This document shows, one piece after another, positions 23,959 to 32,463 of a stretch of DNA of 38,353 nucleotides. The translations under genes were made by a program, and so were the position numbers. Position 1 is the first letter of the stretch. Each line of letters starts with the position of its first letter. Under the pieces are notes generated by a model that was not told the origin of the DNA, did not search any database, and saw nothing but the letters and a program-made list of their open reading frames with translations. This stretch comes from Candidatus Aminicenantota bacterium (GTDB taxonomy: Bacteria; Acidobacteriota; Aminicenantia; S016-38), in contig JALXBI010000105.1 in assembly GCA_026991555.1 (NCBI GenBank), positions 1 through 38,353 on the forward strand, in the 5' to 3' direction.

Positions 23959-24433
23959 TTTCTATGGGGTAGGTCCCTAAGTCCACCAATTTTCCCCCGG
24001 GGATCCCCACAATAATCCTTACCTCGGCCTTCTTCCAGTAGGGATTGTTCTTGAAACTTTCCTTGCTCTTAGCCCTGAACCCGTAGGGGGAACGGAGAAA
24101 GATTTCGGGGCTTTTTTCCCCGGGTTTTATGGGCTTTGCCTGTGGGTAGGCCCTGTAATCGTATCCCAAGGCTTTCTCCTCATCTGCGAACTTGAATTCC
24201 GCATTGAAATAAAGGATCCTTACCGGTTTCGGTCCTGTATTCTTCAGTCTGAACTTGATGGAGGGGACGTAGACCACCTCCCATGGCCTCACATCTGGAC
24301 CGATTTTTTCCACCCACTGGGTCTTTATGTCCACCACCTTTATCCATTCTTTCACCTGTTCCGGAGAAGGCCCCTGAGAGCAGAAGCTCAAGATCAGGGG
24401 AATAAGCAGAATCAAAAATAAACTCTTCTTCAT
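23918..24433 (-). CDS. putative lipoprotein, tandem paralogue
   Basis: A 171-residue protein with a lipoprotein signal peptide (MKKSLFLILLIPLILSFC with lipobox LSFC; C18 would be lipidated). The mature part has the WVEKIGPDVRPWEVVYVPS, IKFRLKNTGPKPVRILYFNAEF and KPIKPGEKSPEIFLRS pattern shared with the following gene. I do not recognise the family. Position in an operon with a MauE/DoxX protein suggests an envelope role. A strong AAAGGAGGTT site precedes the ATG, 16 bases after the HAD gene stop. Confidence 0.78.
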   Translation of the reverse strand: MKKSLFLILLIPLILSFCSQGPSPEQVKEWIKVVDIKTQWVEKIGPDVRPWEVVYVPSIKFRLKNTGPKPVRILYFNAEFKFADEEKALGYDYRAYPQAKPIKPGEKSPEIFLRSPYGFRAKSKESFKNNPYWKKAEVRIIVGIPGGKLVDLGTYPIENVLEEGLEKSPGK

Positions 24434-24449
24434 GGCTAACCTCCTTTAA

Positions 24450-25058
24450 TTAGTTTAACATTTCCCCGGGGAAAATTTCTCCCAGGATCTCGGGGAAACT
24501 GTTTAAAAATATTACCCTTTTTCCGTATTCCCTCCTCAGTTGGGGGGAGCCGTTTATTATCAGAATTTTAGCGAATTTAAAGGGCAGGGCAGCCTCTATG
24601 TCAAGGCGGTTGTCTCCCACATACACCGTTTGCTCAGGAGTTGTTTCCAGCCCGTCCAGGGCTCTTTCTACCGCTTCGGGGTAAGGTTTCCATATTCCCT
24701 CGTCCCTGGTTATCAGAGCGTCAAACTCCACGGGAAAACGGGAGAGAATTTCTTCGGCTAAGACCCTGGAGTTATTGGTCAAAACCCCCAATTTTAACCC
24801 CCTTTCCTTAAGCAGACTCAGGATTCTTTCCGCTTCAGGAGCAGGTTTTCCCTTGCTAACCGCTTCCCTCTCCATTTTTTCAAGAAGGATAAATTTTTCC
24901 CTTTTCTCTTCCGGGGGCAGGGAATGGAGATGATCAAGGATGAGCCCCCCTTTTACCCCCAATTTTTCCTTTATTCTCTTCCAGTTAAATGGGGAGATGA
25001 AAAGGGTTCCATCCATGTCAAAAATTGCGGCTTTAATCCAGGAGGAGGTTGAGGACAT
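24450..25058 (-). CDS. HAD-family phosphatase
   Basis: A 202-residue haloacid-dehalogenase-like hydrolase: FDMDGT (D14 nucleophile, D16 acid), LGVLTNNS (motif II), KPYPEAVERAL (motif III Lys) and VYVGDNRLDIEAA (motif IV). A helical cap lies between motifs I and II. The phosphoglycolate phosphatase-like subtype is likely, but the substrate is not known. Its start lies 26 bases inside the preceding 100-residue gene, so the two are coupled. Confidence 0.9.
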   Translation of the reverse strand: MSSTSSWIKAAIFDMDGTLFISPFNWKRIKEKLGVKGGLILDHLHSLPPEEKREKFILLEKMEREAVSKGKPAPEAERILSLLKERGLKLGVLTNNSRVLAEEILSRFPVEFDALITRDEGIWKPYPEAVERALDGLETTPEQTVYVGDNRLDIEAALPFKFAKILIINGSPQLRREYGKRVIFLNSFPEILGEIFPGEMLN

Positions 25059-25335
25059 CTTTGCCCGTTCTCCTTGAAAAGGTTTCGGAAAGGGATTCTA
25101 CCCCGTCCCTTTCCTCGTCAAGTATAAGCTTTTCCACCCTTCTCCAGGGAAAAAAGAAGGTAGATATGGCGCTGCCCCTCTTACCCTGATTTACCTCAAC
25201 TATCCATGTGTTAAAGGACTCCAGATTTAATCCCCTCATTATGAGGCCCGAGGGGTGGAGTTGAAGTAGAACCCCAAAAAACCTTTCCTTGGGGGCGGAC
25301 AGATAAGCGATTATCAGGGAGTTTTCTCCTATCAT
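25033..25335 (-). CDS. small protein downstream of MEMO
   Basis: A 100-residue protein beginning MIGENSLIIAYLSAPKERFFG, with an alternating beta pattern (LLQLHPSGLIMRGLNLESF, WIVEV) and a basic C-terminal helix. I do not recognise it as a named family. It begins 2 bases after the MEMO stop codon and overlaps the HAD gene by 26 bases, so translation of the three is linked. Real coding is supported by the context and the spaced hydrophobic pattern. No function is assigned. Confidence 0.7.
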   Translation of the reverse strand: MIGENSLIIAYLSAPKERFFGVLLQLHPSGLIMRGLNLESFNTWIVEVNQGKRGSAISTFFFPWRRVEKLILDEERDGVESLSETFSRRTGKDVLNLLLD

Positions 25336-25337
25336 TC

Positions 25338-26141
25338 TCAGTAAACCACAACCCCGGCGTATCCCACCACCGGTTCCTCCCCGGTAACTTCTCCTGAGTG
25401 AGAATAGGCCACAAGTTCTGCCCTTTTAGCTCCGAGGAGCTTGGATGCCTCCACCATTATTGAGGCAGGAATGTATCCACACATGGATATTTCCTCCCTG
25501 TATACCACTTCCATTAATCCCCGACCGTCCAGCCTTAGAATTTCTTCTATGGCCTTGAAGTCCTTTTCCTTAGCTATATGGGATGGAAGATAATGGCTCA
25601 TATCCGAGCTCGCCACTATTAAGAATTTCTCCTCCCTCTCATTAAGGGCCAGGGCAATGGCCTTTGCTATTTCCATAACTTCAGAAAACCGGAGGGGATA
25701 CAGGACGATGGGAACAATCTTTATGGCTGGATTCATGAACTGGAGGAAGGGGAGTTGAACTTCCACCGAATGTTCCCTTAGGTGAGCGGTGTAATCCTCC
25801 TCCAGAACAGGAGCCAGGGATAAAAGCTGCTCCGCCAGCTCCTCATCTATATCTACAATCCCTAAGGGAGTTTCCCACCTACCCTTAGCCATGACCGAGG
25901 CCCTGGGACCTAAGCCGGTGTGATTTGGCCCCATTATTATGGCCAAATCGGGGATGATTATTTTCCCGTAAACCTTTGCCGCTATTTTCCCGCTGTAGAG
26001 GTAACCTGCATGGGGTGAAAGCACTCCTTTGGCCCTGTAAATTCTGGACGGAGTATCCTCCATGTGTTCCCTGAGCCACCAGAGAAGTTCTTCTCTGTCC
26101 CCCGGATAAAAATAACCTGCTACCGCTGGTTTTCTAACCAT
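25338..26141 (-). CDS. MEMO family protein (AmmeMemoRadiSam system B)
   Basis: A 267-residue protein with the MEMO1 pattern: RKPAVAGYFYPGD at the start, SPHAGYLYSG (H44), GPNHTGLG, HSVEVQLPFL, ASSDMSHY and MCGYIPAS. These residues match the His/His/Cys metal site described for human MEMO1. In prokaryotes the family is often fused or linked to AMMECR1 and a radical SAM protein, and neither is seen here. The gene is tied to the upstream metalloprotease fusion by a 22-base overlap and to the 100-residue gene downstream. The activity is unknown. Confidence 0.93.
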   Translation of the reverse strand: MVRKPAVAGYFYPGDREELLWWLREHMEDTPSRIYRAKGVLSPHAGYLYSGKIAAKVYGKIIIPDLAIIMGPNHTGLGPRASVMAKGRWETPLGIVDIDEELAEQLLSLAPVLEEDYTAHLREHSVEVQLPFLQFMNPAIKIVPIVLYPLRFSEVMEIAKAIALALNEREEKFLIVASSDMSHYLPSHIAKEKDFKAIEEILRLDGRGLMEVVYREEISMCGYIPASIMVEASKLLGAKRAELVAYSHSGEVTGEEPVVGYAGVVVY

Positions 26142-28708
26142 GACAATGATCCTCCTCTTAAATATTTTAGTCCCTTGGAGGCGAAATTTCTTCCCCTTTC
26201 TGTTCTACGGAAGGAGGAGATGGGCGTTATAAGGCCACCTACACCCACAAAGGGATAAAAACTGTTCTGGTCTGCTCTGTATGCCACCCCAGCCAGGGGA
26301 TAGAACCTCAAAAGTCCGTGGTAGGTAGAAACTTCCACAGAAAGGAAAGCCCCGGCGGATAGCTTCCCGTCCGGAAGGAATCCCTCAGCGAAGAGGGAAA
26401 AATAAACCCCGTCCAGGAAAAAATGAGGAATGTCCACGCCCTTTCTTATGTCCGCTATTCTGGTGGAAATTTCCCCGTAGGCGAGGAGTCCGCTCCGGGC
26501 CTGTATATTGCCCAGGGAAACGGTTTTAAAATTATGCAATGTGGGGTTGTTCTGGTCCTTTACCCCTGAAAGGGAAAAATAAAATCCGGACTTGCTGGCT
26601 ACTGCCCAAAGGAGTTTTGCCCTGAAGAATTCTCCGGTCCTTTCTAAGGGGCTTCCCGAAAATTTCCCCTCCTTTTCCATGCCAAATTCTATGAAAAACC
26701 TTAACCTCTCCGACGGTGAAACTAAAAGGGTGGGAAAGCTGAACCCCACGGCCCTTCTTTTTCCTTCAGCCCAGCCCCATATGTAAAAATCCCATTCCCT
26801 GAGCCATTTTCTCAGGCTTCTTCTCAGGGGAAACCCCAGTTCCACCGAGGAATCCTCAGAGGATAGGTGGATGGAGAGAAGGAGGGGCGAGAAGTAAAGG
26901 GAGTTAAAATCGTATTCCCAGATAAAATTTCCACTGGAATCCTCCCCTAAGGAAAGGGTATAAAAATTTTCCTCTAAAGCGTCGTGACCGATGAAGTTCC
27001 AGTAGAATTCCTGCTGATCTATGGAAGGAAACATGAGGTCAGGAATGAGGAGGGTGAGGAAATCGGGGCCATGGGAGAGCTTTCTGAACTGCGGAGTTTC
27101 TATTTTTTCTTTCTCCAGCCCTTCTCCTGGGTGGAATTCCTCCCTTTTAATTTTTCTCCTGAATATGCCAATTCCATCCTGGGCAAGGTCCTGGCAGAGG
27201 AGATAATCCCCGTCCAGCACTGGAAAGGCGCAGTATTTTCTGCTTAGAAGTGAAAATTTCCCCTGGCGGTAGGAATATGCCCGCCAAATACCCCCGGCAT
27301 TTGAAGAAAAAACCAGCCTGCCCTGCCAGCGAAGGTCCGTCTCAGTATAGGGGGTGCGGGCGAGCCTTTTAGGTTTGTCTCCCTGGATGATGTAAATGTC
27401 TCCCCCCTCCCCGTCCCTTCTTCCAGCAGCGTAGAGAAAATCTCCCCTGGCCAAGGAATAAAATTCCAATTCCTTGGATGCGAAAATCTCCTCCTTTCTC
27501 CCTGTTTTAATGTCCATTTTGTATATCCTTGAGCCACAGCATCCCCAGGGCTTTGAGAAATAGAGAACCCCTTCCTTTACCTCGTAGGATAAGATTTCTC
27601 CCTTAATTAGAACCCTTTCCCTTCCGGTTTTAAGCTCCCTTTCCACCACCTCCCTTATTACCCCGTAGCCCTGGTTTATCTTGTTGGGGAATCCTCTCTG
27701 AAGTTCATCCATAGTGTAATAGAGTTTTCCGTTTCTGAATTTTATGGGTAGGGAGGAAGGATGGGGGATAATTTTCTTAACTTTGCCCTTGTGAAGAAGA
27801 TAAATCCCAGGGGAGAAAACAGCAAAATTAGGAAAGGGAAGGAGAACTTTCCATGAGGTAAAGACAAGTCCCTCTCCGGCTGGCTCCAGCCACCGTATTT
27901 CCCCCTGGGAGAAGACGGGTTTCTCACTTTCCTTCGAAAATCCCTCCTGGAATTCCCTGAAAAGCTCTGATAGATTTTTGCCAAAACACCGGGAATAGGC
28001 CGGGGACAAACCTATGAACTGGGACAGGGAGAAAGAGTATCGCCTGGCCAGGCAGGTCAGGGCTTCCTCCCCGTAGCGGTCCGCCAGGAATTCCACAAAT
28101 TCTCCCCCGTAAATATACCTTGCCGAATAATATGGCCATAAAAGGGGCTCTGCCATTACCTGGGAAAGGGACCAGGGTTTTCTGGTCTGCAGGAATCTCC
28201 TGTAAAAACCCTCGTTTAACCTTCCCTCGTAAGGGGAAAGGAGGGATTCCGAGTAAACCGCCATGCCCTCTATGGTAAATTCCGGTTGAATTAAGTTGGG
28301 AAGGAAGGCTCTGCCCAAAATGAACCTCAGGGCCCAGGCCCTTCCCCTGGCCTGATTAAGGTGTAGGGCATGGGCAAGTTCGTGGATGGAAACCACCCTC
28401 CACCAGCTTCTCATGGCTCCGAAACGGTGGTTAGGGTGGGGTTTTCCCGCGAAGATATGGACCGAGGGGACCGTGGGGTCGGTAAACCCGTTGGCCATCA
28501 AGCCTAAGTCCTGGATGGCTATTATGGTCTTTGCCCTGAAATTTCCAGTAAGAGCGGAGAGCCTGGGATAGTATTTTTCCAGGTAGGCTGCCGTCCTCAG
28601 GGCCTGCTCCTCCTCCCCTTCAGGATAATAAATGTAAAAATGGGAGGTTTCTATAACCTTCCCCCAAAGGAAGGGGAGGAGGAGAAAAAGGGCAAGGGCC
28701 CTTTTCAC
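26120..28708 (-). CDS. secreted gluzincin metalloprotease with propeller and outer-membrane barrel-like domains
   Basis: An 862-residue protein with a signal peptide (about 16 residues). Residues 20-260 form an MA-like gluzincin domain with HELAH (H109-H113) and a downstream glutamate at E147 in TIEGMAVYSES. Residues about 270-520 contain repeated strands of a TolB/WD40-like propeller (GLVFTSWK, LYYTMDEL, LYFSKPWG, IYIIQGDKPKRLARTPYTETDLRW). Residues about 580-862 consist of alternating aromatic beta strands that end in GVGGLITPISSF, typical of an outer-membrane barrel. It is likely anchored in the outer membrane. It overlaps P5C dehydrogenase by 4 bases and MEMO by 22. Confidence 0.8.
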   Translation of the reverse strand: MKRALALFLLLPFLWGKVIETSHFYIYYPEGEEEQALRTAAYLEKYYPRLSALTGNFRAKTIIAIQDLGLMANGFTDPTVPSVHIFAGKPHPNHRFGAMRSWWRVVSIHELAHALHLNQARGRAWALRFILGRAFLPNLIQPEFTIEGMAVYSESLLSPYEGRLNEGFYRRFLQTRKPWSLSQVMAEPLLWPYYSARYIYGGEFVEFLADRYGEEALTCLARRYSFSLSQFIGLSPAYSRCFGKNLSELFREFQEGFSKESEKPVFSQGEIRWLEPAGEGLVFTSWKVLLPFPNFAVFSPGIYLLHKGKVKKIIPHPSSLPIKFRNGKLYYTMDELQRGFPNKINQGYGVIREVVERELKTGRERVLIKGEILSYEVKEGVLYFSKPWGCCGSRIYKMDIKTGRKEEIFASKELEFYSLARGDFLYAAGRRDGEGGDIYIIQGDKPKRLARTPYTETDLRWQGRLVFSSNAGGIWRAYSYRQGKFSLLSRKYCAFPVLDGDYLLCQDLAQDGIGIFRRKIKREEFHPGEGLEKEKIETPQFRKLSHGPDFLTLLIPDLMFPSIDQQEFYWNFIGHDALEENFYTLSLGEDSSGNFIWEYDFNSLYFSPLLLSIHLSSEDSSVELGFPLRRSLRKWLREWDFYIWGWAEGKRRAVGFSFPTLLVSPSERLRFFIEFGMEKEGKFSGSPLERTGEFFRAKLLWAVASKSGFYFSLSGVKDQNNPTLHNFKTVSLGNIQARSGLLAYGEISTRIADIRKGVDIPHFFLDGVYFSLFAEGFLPDGKLSAGAFLSVEVSTYHGLLRFYPLAGVAYRADQNSFYPFVGVGGLITPISSFRRTERGRNFASKGLKYLRGGSLSWLENQR

Positions 28709-30255
28709 AATCTTTCGGATATGCTCTTTCCCTGAAGGAAAAGAAGCAGGTAATCCCTACCTCCGGCCTTGGAATCGGTTCCGCTCATGTTAAACCCGCC
28801 GAAGGGATGGACACCCACTAAGGCACCTGTGCACTTGCGGTTTATGTAAAGATTACCCACATGGAAGAGTTTCTTGGCCTTTTCTATCTTTTTCCTGTCC
28901 TTGGTAAAGACAGAGCCAGTAAGTCCGTAAATAGTGCCGTTGGCTATCCTTATGGCATCGTCGTAATCCTTGGCCTTTATCACAGAAAGGACGGGCCCGA
29001 AGATTTCCTCCTGGGCAATCCTCGCCTTCTCGGGAACATCCACGAATATGGTGGGCTGGATGTAGAAGCCGTCCTCCCTGGCCTTTTCCCCTCCAAGGAC
29101 AAGTTTGCCCTCGCCTTTTCCTATTTCAATATAGGAAAGAATCTTCGCCTCTGCCGTGGCGTTGATTACCGGCCCTACTGGAAGATTTTCCTCTGCGGGG
29201 CCAATGGAAAGTTTCTTGGCCCTTTCCACCACCATCTCAATAATCTTGTCGTAAATGGGTTCCACTGCTATGAGCCTGGAGCCTGCAGAGCACTTCTGTC
29301 CCTGAAAACCGTAGGCAGAAGCTATAATGGCATCGGCTGCAGCCTCTAAATCCGCATCCTCCGCCACGATTATGGGATCCTTACCTCCCATCTCAGCGAT
29401 GACCCTCTTAATCCATATCTGGCCCGGTGCGATTTTCGCCGCCAGCTCGTTTATCTTTAAGCCCACATCCTTGGACCCGGTAAAGGCTATCATCCTGGTT
29501 TTAGGATGGGTTACCAGGAAATGTCCCAGTTTAGCCCCTGGCCCTGTAACTAAGTTCAGAACTCCCTTGGGAAGGCCCACTTCCTCCATTATTTCCACAA
29601 ATTTTACCGCCATGGCCGGAGAATCCGAGGCGGGTTTAAGAACCACAGTGTTTCCTGTTACTATGGCCGCAGAAGTCATGCCTACCAGAATGGCCAGGGG
29701 GAAGTTCCAAGGAGGTATAACCACCACCGGTCCCAAGGGAATGTAATAATACTCGTTGAACTCAGGAGGATAGGGGGTAAGGGGTTGGGGCCCAGCTAAG
29801 CGGAGCATCTCCCTGGGATAAAATTCCAGATAGTCAATGGCCTCTGCCACATCACCGTCGGCCTCTGCCCAGTTCTTTCCCACCTCGTATACCATGAGGG
29901 CTGCCAGTTCATACTTGAGCTCCCTCATTCTTTTGGCAGCCTTAAGGAGAATTGCCGCCCTTTCCTCTGCCGGGTAAAATCTCCATTCCTCAAAGGCCCT
30001 GGTGGCTGCCTCCAGAGCCTTTTCTCCGTCCTCCTCGTTGCCCTTCTGGAAGCGGCCTATGATTTCGTCCTTTTTGGATGGGTTTATGGAAGCGAAGGTT
30101 TCCCCGGAGGCGCTTTTTACCCACTGGCCGTCAATGTAGAGCATGCCTTCCATGGGGAAGGTGGAGCGAACCTTCTTGAGGGCTTCCTCCATCCTTTTCC
30201 TGTTTTCTTCCAGGTTAAAATTCGTAAAGGGTTCGTTTCTAAATTCAGGAAGCAT
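28705..30255 (-). CDS. pruA: 1-pyrroline-5-carboxylate dehydrogenase
   Basis: A 516-residue aldehyde dehydrogenase of the P5C dehydrogenase type, the same length as the Thermus enzyme, which it resembles throughout (MYEVGKNWAEADGDVAEAIDYLEFY, IPPWNFPLAI, AEMGGKDPI with catalytic Glu, GFQGQKCSAGSR with catalytic Cys, GPVINATAEAKILSYIEIGK, RKCTGALVGVHPFGGF). It oxidises glutamate semialdehyde to glutamate with NAD in proline and arginine catabolism. No proline dehydrogenase gene is in the window. It heads an eight-gene minus-strand operon and has GAAGGAGGG 4 bases before the ATG. Confidence 0.95.
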   Translation of the reverse strand: MLPEFRNEPFTNFNLEENRKRMEEALKKVRSTFPMEGMLYIDGQWVKSASGETFASINPSKKDEIIGRFQKGNEEDGEKALEAATRAFEEWRFYPAEERAAILLKAAKRMRELKYELAALMVYEVGKNWAEADGDVAEAIDYLEFYPREMLRLAGPQPLTPYPPEFNEYYYIPLGPVVVIPPWNFPLAILVGMTSAAIVTGNTVVLKPASDSPAMAVKFVEIMEEVGLPKGVLNLVTGPGAKLGHFLVTHPKTRMIAFTGSKDVGLKINELAAKIAPGQIWIKRVIAEMGGKDPIIVAEDADLEAAADAIIASAYGFQGQKCSAGSRLIAVEPIYDKIIEMVVERAKKLSIGPAEENLPVGPVINATAEAKILSYIEIGKGEGKLVLGGEKAREDGFYIQPTIFVDVPEKARIAQEEIFGPVLSVIKAKDYDDAIRIANGTIYGLTGSVFTKDRKKIEKAKKLFHVGNLYINRKCTGALVGVHPFGGFNMSGTDSKAGGRDYLLLFLQGKSISERL

Positions 30256-30288
30256 GACTCCCTCCTTCTGGTGATAATTTTCACTTTC

Positions 30289-30294
30289 AATATA
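30289..30294 (-). promoter_or_regulatory. -10 of the P5C dehydrogenase operon
   Basis: TATATT on the minus strand lies 33 bases before the ATG at 30255 and predicts a leader of about 27 bases with the AAGGAGGG site. The -35 is weak. It lies back to back with the divergent TATAAT at 30308-30313, only 13 bases apart, so the two polymerases would compete for the same DNA. Confidence 0.4.
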
Positions 30295-30307
30295 CCACGT
30301 TAGCCCT

Positions 30308-30313
30308 TATAAT
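30308..30313 (+). promoter_or_regulatory. -10 of the flippase-like operon (leaderless GTG)
   Basis: A perfect TATAAT ends 7 bases before the GTG at 30321, so the transcript should start at the start codon. The AGAGG directly before the GTG is too close to act as a Shine-Dalgarno site for that codon. Confidence 0.5.
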
Positions 30314-30320
30314 AAAAGAG

Positions 30321-31274
30321 GTGAAAAAACTGGGCTTTCTTGGTTCCTTGCTCATTTCTGCCCTTGCCCTTTATTTTTCTTTTTCAAATCTTGACTTTTC
30401 TGAGGTTCTGGCCTGGATGAGAAAGATGAATCCCTGGGATCTGGTGGCCGGCTCCCTCATCTTCGTTCTCTCCTTCCTTTTGAGGGGATTAAGGTGGAAG
30501 TTAATTCTAAAAAAAAGCGAGGAACTTTCCCTTAACCTGGCCACCGCCAACATGTTTATAGGCCAATTTGGCAACAATATTCTTCCCTGGAGGATGGGGG
30601 ATGTGTGGAGAACGGTGATGCTCAGGAAGCTGGCAAAAATTCCCCTGATTACAGGAGGAGTTGGTCTGGCGGTGGAAAGGCTATATGACGGAATTGTTAT
30701 AGTGTCCATGGGCATTTTTGCCAGTTCCTATTATGCGGTTCACTCAAAAATGCTCCACACCCTTTACACTCTAATTGGAATTCTCTTAGGGGTTTTCATT
30801 TTTCTTCTACTTTTTCTAAGAATCTTCGGCCACAGGGAGGGGCGTTTTATCCAGAACTTAGCCAGGGGGGCAAGTTCCCTTAAAAATCCAGGGGATTTTC
30901 TTCTTCTCCTTTCCTTTACATTTTTCATCTGGTCTGTGGAAAGCGCTTCATTTTATTATTTCTTTCATTCCGCAGGGTTTTCCCTTAAACCGGCCCAGAT
31001 TCTCTTAGTGGTGGCCATTTTAAACCTTGTTCTTCTTCTTCCTGCAGCCCCTGCCAGCTTAGGAACCTTTGAATATGCTGTGGTTTTCGCTTCCCAGCTC
31101 CTTTCCATTCCCAAATCCGCTGCCCTTCCCATAGCCTTGGTGATACATTTCCTGAGGTTCATCTCCATAAACCTGGTGGCCATCCTATTTATGCTGGTTC
31201 TTGGCCTGAGCCTCAAGATGGAAATCAAGGAAGTGGAAAGGGAGGCAGAGAAGGTTGAGGAAGAGGTCCTCTGA
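30321..31274 (+). CDS. flippase-like (LPG synthase transmembrane/YbhN type) membrane protein
   Basis: A 317-residue protein with 7-8 hydrophobic segments and the pattern of the lysylphosphatidylglycerol-synthase transmembrane-like family: SFLLRGLRWKLILKK, ATANMFIGQFGNNILPWRMGDVWR, then GVGLAVERLYDG and LLPAAPASLGTFEYAVVF. Members move lipid or polyprenyl-linked substrates or act with glycolipid synthesis; there is no soluble synthase domain here. The basic C-terminal tail overlaps the aminotransferase start. Start is GTG (MKKLGFLGSLLIS); no earlier start is sensible. Confidence 0.85.
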   Translation: MKKLGFLGSLLISALALYFSFSNLDFSEVLAWMRKMNPWDLVAGSLIFVLSFLLRGLRWKLILKKSEELSLNLATANMFIGQFGNNILPWRMGDVWRTVMLRKLAKIPLITGGVGLAVERLYDGIVIVSMGIFASSYYAVHSKMLHTLYTLIGILLGVFIFLLLFLRIFGHREGRFIQNLARGASSLKNPGDFLLLLSFTFFIWSVESASFYYFFHSAGFSLKPAQILLVVAILNLVLLLPAAPASLGTFEYAVVFASQLLSIPKSAALPIALVIHFLRFISINLVAILFMLVLGLSLKMEIKEVEREAEKVEEEVL

Positions 31275-32463
31275 ACTTATAAAAAGATTGAAAAAAGTGG
31301 AGGAGGGGGATTTTACCTTTGTGGAGGGAGATTTCCCCCCGGTTATAAAAGGAGCCAAGGGAATCTTTGTGGAGGATGTGGACGGTAATATTTACAGGGA
31401 TCTTACATCCTTCTTTGGGGTTTCCATGCTGGGGCACTCTCCGGCTTTCGTAAAAGAAGAAGCCGAGAAGGGGTTTTTTCACGGAATGGGGGACCTTATC
31501 CCTGCAGAGGAGAAAATCCTCCTTCTTGAAGAAATGTCCGCTCTTTTAGGGGGAGGCTGGAAGGGCGTTCTTGTAAGCGACGGCGCAGATGCGGTGGAGG
31601 CTTGTTTAAGGACTGCTCTTTTAAAAAGGGGACCTGGCCGGGTAATAGCCTTTGAAGGGGCCTATCACGGAACCGCCTTAGGAGCCCTCTCGGCCACCTG
31701 GGGAGAAAAATTCAGGGGAAGGTTCAAGGAGGCTTTGCCCTTTTCTACTACGTTCTTTCCCTTTGAAGAAGCCTCCCTTTCCAAAATAGAAGCCCTTTCC
31801 AGAAGGGAGCGGATAATGGCCATAATAATAGAGCCCATCCAGGGAAGGGCAGGAATAAGGGTGGCGCCCAATTCCCTGCTTCAGGGTCTCAGGGAACTCT
31901 CCTACCGCCACGGAATACCGCTGATTTTTGACGAAATTTACACGGGTTTTTACAAAACAACGAAACCTTTTGCCAGGGACCTTTACCGGCTGGAGCCTGA
32001 CCTTATCGCCCTTGGGAAAGCCTTATCCGCCTCCTTTCCCCTTTCCGCCTGCATGGGGAAAGGGGAATTTATGGATGCTTGGGGGCAAAGCAGGGGGGAG
32101 GCCTCCTATACCTTCACCTTCAGCGGTAATCCCTTTTTCTGCAGGGTGGCCCTGAGAACCCTGAAGGAATACAGGAGAATAAGGGCCTGGGAAAGGGCTG
32201 AGGAGATTCAGGGGTGGATAAAGGAAGGTTTAGCAGAAAGGGGAATAAGGATAAAACACAGGGGGCTCGGGGTTCTTCACGGTTTTGATTTCGCAAAAGA
32301 GGGGGAGGGTTTTAGGGCCTTTCGATGGTTTTTGGAGCGGGGATGGATAACCCTTCCTTCGGGAATAAAGGGGGAGGTCCTTGAAATAATCCCTCCCTTT
32401 ATTATTGATAAGGAGGTTATTGACCAATTCCTAAGGGAGCTTTCCACTTACCTCAGCCTCTAA
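31255..32463 (+). CDS. class III aminotransferase
   Basis: A 402-residue PLP enzyme of the class III (ornithine/glutamate-1-semialdehyde) type: VEDVDGNIYRDLTSFFGVSMLGHSP, SDGADAVEACLRTA, FEGAYHGTALGALS, IIEPIQGRAG, LIFDEIYTGFYKT and the PLP lysine in ALGKALSASFPLSAC. The substrate is uncertain: the SDGADAVE loop and length do not clearly match HemL, ArgD or RocD. Start is TTG at 31255, 20 bases inside the upstream gene, with GGGAGG about 9 bases before it. It ends 33 bases inside the convergent acyltransferase gene. Confidence 0.88.
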   Translation: MRKRSSELIKRLKKVEEGDFTFVEGDFPPVIKGAKGIFVEDVDGNIYRDLTSFFGVSMLGHSPAFVKEEAEKGFFHGMGDLIPAEEKILLLEEMSALLGGGWKGVLVSDGADAVEACLRTALLKRGPGRVIAFEGAYHGTALGALSATWGEKFRGRFKEALPFSTTFFPFEEASLSKIEALSRRERIMAIIIEPIQGRAGIRVAPNSLLQGLRELSYRHGIPLIFDEIYTGFYKTTKPFARDLYRLEPDLIALGKALSASFPLSACMGKGEFMDAWGQSRGEASYTFTFSGNPFFCRVALRTLKEYRRIRAWERAEEIQGWIKEGLAERGIRIKHRGLGVLHGFDFAKEGEGFRAFRWFLERGWITLPSGIKGEVLEIIPPFIIDKEVIDQFLRELSTYLSL

